Source of the DNA: an uncultured Muribaculaceae bacterium
Lineage (GTDB): Bacteria > Bacteroidota > Bacteroidia > Bacteroidales > Muribaculaceae
Assembly: GCA_947173755.1 (NCBI GenBank)
Contig: CAMWGM010000043.1
Span: 1 to 9,597, forward strand
DNA length: 9,597 nucleotides
Reading direction: 5' to 3'
Below the pieces are notes generated by a model. The model was not told the DNA's origin. It saw only the letters and a list, made by a program, of their open reading frames with translations, and did not search any database. Shown here piece after piece: positions 5,026 through 9,597 of this stretch (position 1 is the first letter of the stretch; every line of letters begins with the position of its first letter). A program made the position numbers and the translations under genes.

Positions 5026-5805
5026 TTATTTAATTTTATTTAACTTTTTAAGATTCTCCATCAGGGTCGGGTTGACGTATTGTTTCTTCGATTTTGTCGA
5101 TTTACCATAACCGATGGCATGGTGAGGACAGATGTGGTAGCATCGGAAGCATGCGGCGCAATTATCACCCCAGCAGGGAACCTGATGAGAAGATCCGTTC
5201 ACCATATCTATGTTTCCGAGCGGGCAGGTAAGCGAGCAAATTCCACACCCGATGCAAGCATCTGTGGAATGAAATCGCTTAGGAGACATCTCGTTACGAA
5301 CGAACCAGGGATATATGATCCTCGTTTTGATCCATGCCATCGAGCCGTGGGTAACATCGGTCAGAGAGTCATCGTTGAGGATCATCCGTGCGATCGAAGC
5401 AACACGCTCAGGCGTTGCGTCAAGTTTGCGTCGGGCTGTCTCGTGGCTGTCAACGTCAAATCCGGGCAACGCGACATAATTGTTAGGCATTATGACCGTC
5501 GCGATGACACCTGACTGAGCTCCACGCTCAGCAATAGCATCGCGGAACATCCGGTCAGCCAGTCCGCAGTCGTCGCCGCAAGTGGCAACGAGATGATGCT
5601 CCCTTCCTGTCTGATCGGGAAGTGCCTTTATCGTGTCGAGAACCACAGGAGGAATTCCCCACGAGTAGATAGGGCAGACCCACACGACACGATTGTCGGT
5701 GATCTCTCCGAGATCCGGGAGCAAAGTCACATTGTCATCGATCAAAGGAGCGAGTGTCTCGGCAACCTGAAGAGAGTTGCCTGTGCCTGAAAAGCAGATA
5801 ATCAT
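5026..5805 (-). CDS. EFR1-type flavodoxin-ferredoxin fusion protein
   Basis: A 259-residue cytoplasmic electron-transfer protein. An N-terminal flavodoxin-like domain (about 1-150) has the FMN phosphate loop FSGTGNSLQVA (5-15) and the flavin-contacting CPIYSWGIPP (44-53). A C-terminal bacterial ferredoxin domain carries two complete 4Fe-4S motifs: C184-x2-C187-x2-C190-x3-C194-P and C216-x2-C219-x2-C222-x3-C226-P. This is the domain order of the EFRO1/EFR1 family, common in anaerobes; the redox partner is unknown. ATG 5805 begins directly with the flavodoxin strand MIICFSGTGN, so the start is firm. It follows the Smr gene by 15 nt and is probably co-transcribed with it and uvrA. It ends in a lysine-rich tail. 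No intrinsic terminator is visible, so some readthrough into ssrA is possible. Confidence 0.9.
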   Translation of the reverse strand: MIICFSGTGNSLQVAETLAPLIDDNVTLLPDLGEITDNRVVWVCPIYSWGIPPVVLDTIKALPDQTGREHHLVATCGDDCGLADRMFRDAIAERGAQSGVIATVIMPNNYVALPGFDVDSHETARRKLDATPERVASIARMILNDDSLTDVTHGSMAWIKTRIIYPWFVRNEMSPKRFHSTDACIGCGICSLTCPLGNIDMVNGSSHQVPCWGDNCAACFRCYHICPHHAIGYGKSTKSKKQYVNPTLMENLKKLNKIK

Positions 5806-5820
5806 ATTCTTCGACAGTGT

Positions 5821-6894
5821 TTAGATGGTAACCTGCGTAGCACCGAATCCGTATTCACGAAACGATGCGTCCTGCACCTGGTGACCCTTGTAACGATGAT
5901 TCAATTCCTTCATCAACGCCTGCCGGAGCACACCTTCACCTTTGCCATGGATAAAGACAATCTTCTGACCCTTGTTCTTCAGGTTTTCCTCCATGACTTT
6001 CCTGAAACGGTCAATCTGCATGTTGAGCATATCGGCGTTGGATAGCCCTGCCGTCGAGTCGACGAGTTCCTGAATATGAAGGTCGACTTCGATCACCTCA
6101 CCCTTGCGTCTCACAGTGGCCTGCGACGGGAGCGAACGTTTTTCGACAGGCTTGCGTTTCGGCTTGTCGATCGCTTTCTTACGCCGGATTTCTTCCTCGA
6201 TGTGTGATGAGTCGATGATGGCGCGGACGTGCGGACGATCATCCTTGACGAGATCAATCGCGATCACTTCGGTATCGAAATAGATGTTGGGACGGAAACA
6301 ATGCAGTTTGAAGAATTTGGAAGTATCAAGCGGAAGATCAATTGCCACGGGATTCTTCATCATGTAAGGCCGGTCCTTCTTGAACGCAATTAACTGTACG
6401 TTAACTCGGTCCATTTCAGGAAGATCCGTGCCTTTTATCGATTCGAGAAAAACCTGTATGCCCGGTTCTACAATCCCGGCATAGCGGATGTTCCAGAGAT
6501 TTGTCTCGTTGGGGCGTGTCGAATAGGTGAAATAGAGATAATAGTTTGAATCATTGACGAGATAAGTGTCAAACTCAGTCTGCGAAAGATTTTTTGGATT
6601 CTGAGGTTCCCAGGCGAGCACGATGTTGAGCGAATCTCCCCCGGGAGTTTCCTCGGCAGGAGCCATTTCAACTGTTGTCTGCGAAGCATCATTACCCACT
6701 GCGACAGCCTTTTCCGGAGTAGCGGCGATGCGTTCGACGGTCTCAGCGGCGGGAGCGACAACCACACACTCTTTCAGGAGCGTGGGGATTTCAAACCCGT
6801 CGTCGTCGACATATGCCACATTACCTTCAATTCTTTTTATGATACCGCCTCCAACCGAGTGGAGAAAGCGGACCCGATCGCCAATTTTTGCCAT
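5821..6894 (-). CDS. DUF2027-type protein with C-terminal Smr domain
   Basis: A 357-residue cytoplasmic protein typical of Bacteroidetes. The N-terminus (1-46) is a small KOW/Tudor-like beta domain (GDRVRF, GGGIIKRIEGNVAYVDDDG). An alanine/glutamate-rich linker (47-88) leads to a beta-rich central region (about 89-215) matching DUF2027. A lysine/arginine-rich hinge (235-265) is followed by an Smr domain (about 268-357) with the key VDLH (D271, H273), HGKGEGVLR (316-324) and a closing YGFGATQV. Smr domains occur in MutS2 and in stand-alone nucleases that act on nucleic acids or collided ribosomes; no MutS ATPase is fused here. It lies 16 nt after uvrA and 15 nt before EFR1. A role alongside DNA repair or RNA quality control is inference. 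Confidence 0.87.
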   Translation of the reverse strand: MAKIGDRVRFLHSVGGGIIKRIEGNVAYVDDDGFEIPTLLKECVVVAPAAETVERIAATPEKAVAVGNDASQTTVEMAPAEETPGGDSLNIVLAWEPQNPKNLSQTEFDTYLVNDSNYYLYFTYSTRPNETNLWNIRYAGIVEPGIQVFLESIKGTDLPEMDRVNVQLIAFKKDRPYMMKNPVAIDLPLDTSKFFKLHCFRPNIYFDTEVIAIDLVKDDRPHVRAIIDSSHIEEEIRRKKAIDKPKRKPVEKRSLPSQATVRRKGEVIEVDLHIQELVDSTAGLSNADMLNMQIDRFRKVMEENLKNKGQKIVFIHGKGEGVLRQALMKELNHRYKGHQVQDASFREYGFGATQVTI

Positions 6895-6910
6895 TTTCTA
6901 TTCTCTTTTT

Positions 6911-9597
6911 TTATAGTTTGTCTTTAAGGAATTTACCGGTATAACTATCCGGACAGGCCGCAATTTGTTCCGGCGTGCCTTCCGCAACGATCATACCGCC
7001 CCCATCGCCACCCTCGGGACCGATATCGATGATATGGTCGGCACACTTGATGACGTCCATGTTGTGCTCGATGATAAGCACAGTGTGACCCATCGAGATG
7101 AGTCTGTCAAACGATTTCATCAGAGTTGCAATGTCGTTGAAATGGAGACCTGTGGTAGGTTCGTCGAAAATATACATGGTCGGCTCTTTCGCTTCGTCGG
7201 CGAAGAAGGATGCGAGTTTCACTCTCTGGTTCTCTCCACCGGAAAGCGACGAACTGTTCTGTCCCACCTTAATATATCCGAGGCCCACGTCAGCCAGCGG
7301 CTTCAGACGTTTCACGATCCGCTTCTCCTGCGGTCCCGCTTCTTCCGAGAAGAAAGAGATTGCCTGATCGACGGTCATTTCAAGGATGTCATAGATGCTC
7401 TTGCCACGATAAAGCACTTCGAGCACCTCTTTCTGATATCGTTTTCCGCCACATTCGTCACACGGGATAGTGATGTCGGCCATAAACTGCATCTCGATCG
7501 TTATGAAACCTTCACCTTTACACACCTCGCACCGACCACCTTCGGAGTTAAACGAAAAGTCGCCGGCTGTCAGGCCCAATTGCTTGGCAGTCTGTGTGGA
7601 TGCGTAAAGTTTGCGTATCTCCTCGAATGCCTTAAGATAGGTGGCGGGATTCGATCGTGTGGATTTCCCGATAGGATTCTGATCGACAAACTCTACATTC
7701 TTCAGCCGGCCCAGATCCCCCCGGAGACTGCGGAAAGCAGCGGGTGCATCTCCCGGATTGCCTAACTTTCGGTTGAGCGCTCGGTAAAGGATGTCGCGCA
7801 CGAGAGTTGATTTGCCGGAACCCGATACGCCTGTGACCACTGTCATTACTCCCAACGGGAATTTTGCGTCGATGTTTGTGAGGTTATGCTCGCGGGCACC
7901 GACAACTTCGATATAGTCACGCCATTTTCTGCGCGACTTCGGGACTGGAATTTCGAGACGGCCCGTCAGATAGCCGGCTGTGTAACTGCGCTGAGCCCCC
8001 GGTGTGCCTGCCATTTCTTCGAGTCGGGCAGGCTCGCCGCTGAAGATGATCTCGCCGCCAAGGCGGCCGGCATCGGGACCGACGTCGATAAGCCAGTCAG
8101 ACTGACGCATTATGTCTTCATCGTGCTCGACAACCACAACCGTGTTACCGAGATCACGCAGTTTTTTCAGGACCGCGATAAGACGGTCGGTGTCACGCTG
8201 ATGCAGACCGATCGAAGGTTCATCGAGGATGTAGAGCGACCCTACAAGGCTGCTGCCAAGCGATGTGGCGAGATTGATGCGCTGACTCTCGCCACCCGAA
8301 AGAGAGTTGCTCAAACGGTCGAGCGTAAGATAGTCGAGACCGACTTCCACCAGATAGCCCAACCGGTTTCTGATCTCGGTCAGAAGTCGTTGCGCCACCC
8401 GGGCATCCGCTCCTTCGAGCGAGAGATCGCGGAAAAATACCGACAGGTCGCGCACAGGCATCCTGACAAGTTCGCCTATAGTCATGCCCCCTACCTTCAC
8501 ATAGGAGGCTCCCGGTTTCAGTCGCGACCCGTGACAGACCGGACAGATGGTTTTGCCCTGATAGCGGGCTTTCATCACCCGGTATTGTATTTTATATTGG
8601 TTTTCATCGACCATCCTGAAAAAGCGGTCGATCGAGGGGAAATCATCAAACATCAGTTTCAGTCCCTTCAGTTTCTCCTGCGAGGGACCGTGCCAGAGGA
8701 TCGATTTTTCCTCGTCCGTAAGGTCGAAATAAGGCTTGTGGATAGGAAAATCAAGCTGGGTGGCATCATGGATGAATGCCGACTTCCACTCGCTCATCTT
8801 CTCGCCACGCCAGCAGGCCACAGCGTCGTCATAGATCGACAGTGCCGGGTTAGGGATCACAAGCGCCTCGTCTATGCCGAGCACTTTCCCGAAACCTCCG
8901 CATTCGGGGCAGGCTCCGACCGGATTGTTGAAGTTGAACATCATGTCGCTCGGCACCTCGAATGTCATTCCGTCAGCCTCGAACGCCTTCGAGAATTCCA
9001 CAGTCTCGGTTTCTCCATTCTCGTTCCAGAACATCAGCGCCATCCTGTCACGTCCTTCGAAGAAAGCTGTCTCCACCGAGTCGGCAAGTCTTGAGAGTTC
9101 GTCACCGGAGTGAGCCACGGCCAGACGGTCGACCACAAGCCGGAGACCTACTGCTCCAAGCCGACCCTCACGGGCCAGTTCTATCGCCTCTTCGATGTCT
9201 ACGAAATTACCGTCGGCATCCATGACGCGGGAATATCCGGCTTTCAGTAGTACATCGAGTTGGGCATCGAGCGAACGGCCTTCCGGCAATACAATGGGAG
9301 AGAGTACTGCCATGCGAGTACCGCCACGGTGCGAAGCGGCAGCGGCAATCACATCTTCTATAGAATGTTTCTTGACTTCAACACCCGAGACCGGCGAATA
9401 GGTGCGTCCGACTCGTCCGAAGAGGAGTCGCAGGTAATCATATATTTCCGTCGAAGTCCCCACGGTGCTTCGCGGGTTGCGTGTATTGACTTTCTGCTCG
9501 ATGGCAATGGCGGGCGGGAGGCCGAGTATAGCGAAACATTCCGGTTTTGGCATCTTGCCCATGAATTGACGGGCATAACTGCTCAGGCTTTCCACAT
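6911..9597 (-). CDS. uvrA: UvrA excinuclease ABC subunit A, 5' end outside window
   Basis: The DNA damage-recognition ATPase of nucleotide excision repair, which works as a dimer and loads UvrB. The window begins at the conserved VESLSSYARQ; the GTG there is an internal valine codon, so roughly 50-100 residues including the first Walker A are missing. Visible (numbering from that valine): the UvrB-binding domain (about 90-200); zinc module CPEC (229-232) with CPVC (351-354); signature LSGGESQ (432-438); Walker B ILDEPSIGLH (456-465); second Walker A GVSGSGKS (589-596); second zinc module CEVC (689-692) with CDEC (712-715); signature LSGGENQ (784-790); Walker B IFDEPTTGLH (809-818). No breaks. 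The UvrB-binding domain argues for class I (repair) rather than the UvrA2 class. First gene of a run with 16- and 15-nt gaps; its promoter lies outside. Confidence 0.96.
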   Translation of the reverse strand, partial: VESLSSYARQFMGKMPKPECFAILGLPPAIAIEQKVNTRNPRSTVGTSTEIYDYLRLLFGRVGRTYSPVSGVEVKKHSIEDVIAAAASHRGGTRMAVLSPIVLPEGRSLDAQLDVLLKAGYSRVMDADGNFVDIEEAIELAREGRLGAVGLRLVVDRLAVAHSGDELSRLADSVETAFFEGRDRMALMFWNENGETETVEFSKAFEADGMTFEVPSDMMFNFNNPVGACPECGGFGKVLGIDEALVIPNPALSIYDDAVACWRGEKMSEWKSAFIHDATQLDFPIHKPYFDLTDEEKSILWHGPSQEKLKGLKLMFDDFPSIDRFFRMVDENQYKIQYRVMKARYQGKTICPVCHGSRLKPGASYVKVGGMTIGELVRMPVRDLSVFFRDLSLEGADARVAQRLLTEIRNRLGYLVEVGLDYLTLDRLSNSLSGGESQRINLATSLGSSLVGSLYILDEPSIGLHQRDTDRLIAVLKKLRDLGNTVVVVEHDEDIMRQSDWLIDVGPDAGRLGGEIIFSGEPARLEEMAGTPGAQRSYTAGYLTGRLEIPVPKSRRKWRDYIEVVGAREHNLTNIDAKFPLGVMTVVTGVSGSGKSTLVRDILYRALNRKLGNPGDAPAAFRSLRGDLGRLKNVEFVDQNPIGKSTRSNPATYLKAFEEIRKLYASTQTAKQLGLTAGDFSFNSEGGRCEVCKGEGFITIEMQFMADITIPCDECGGKRYQKEVLEVLYRGKSIYDILEMTVDQAISFFSEEAGPQEKRIVKRLKPLADVGLGYIKVGQNSSSLSGGENQRVKLASFFADEAKEPTMYIFDEPTTGLHFNDIATLMKSFDRLISMGHTVLIIEHNMDVIKCADHIIDIGPEGGDGGGMIVAEGTPEQIAACPDSYTGKFLKDKL

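Noticed and set aside
6965..7765. Plus-strand open frame of 266 codons
   Set aside because: Also a shadow of the 3' half of uvrA, with no motif or promoter of its own.
7886..9094. Long plus-strand open frame (402 codons) opposite uvrA
   Set aside because: It lies wholly antisense to uvrA, whose reading frame carries all family motifs; the antisense translation has no recognisable domain and reflects high-GC codon structure.

Overview
The window looks like a chromosomal segment of a Bacteroidales bacterium, possibly Muribaculaceae-like, although that family-level guess is weak. Several promoters carry the Bacteroidetes -7 motif TAnnTTTG (seen as TAACTTTG or TATCTTTG), some with a -33 TTTG or TTG 20-21 bases upstream. 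The genes also fit: an Smr protein with a DUF2027-type N-terminus, a SusC/BtuB-style TonB receptor, a DUF4405-like membrane protein, and a tmRNA whose tag ends NGENNYALAA.

Left part (1-2004). A vitamin B12-type TonB receptor gene runs off the left edge on the minus strand. It is preceded by a complete cobalamin riboswitch, a strong intrinsic terminator hairpin and a Bacteroidetes promoter. The receptor is interrupted by an in-frame TGA at codon 116, where the family normally has glycine, and the frame stays open beyond it to the window edge. Divergent from it is a four-helix, histidine-rich membrane protein gene (1369-1779, plus). Its -7 box lies so close to the ATG that the mRNA may be leaderless. 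A possible 54-residue small ORF (1840-2004, minus) follows.

Middle part (2115-4973). A 91-bp direct repeat (93% identical, no gaps) occurs at 2115-2205 and 4510-4600. The right copy is the genuine 3' end plus terminator of the tmRNA gene (ssrA, 4579-4973, minus). The left copy is a decayed duplicate ending partway into the T-arm. Between them lie only two genes, a 4-nt-spaced operon on the minus strand: an ABC-type AAA ATPase (RloA-like) and a Toprim-type RloB protein. The arrangement is that of a small island integrated at the tmRNA 3' end, carrying a likely anti-phage ATPase/nuclease pair and no integrase. Traces of a promoter, an inverted repeat and possible gene fragments remain by the left repeat.

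Right part (5026-9597). A tightly packed minus-strand run encodes UvrA (nucleotide excision repair; 5' end outside the window), a DUF2027-like/Smr protein and an EFR1-type flavodoxin-ferredoxin fusion. Gaps are 15-16 nt, so they are probably one transcript. The last gene ends directly at the -33 box of the tmRNA promoter.

The most interesting parts are the att-like-repeat-flanked, integrase-less RloAB cassette and the UGA-interrupted B12 receptor.
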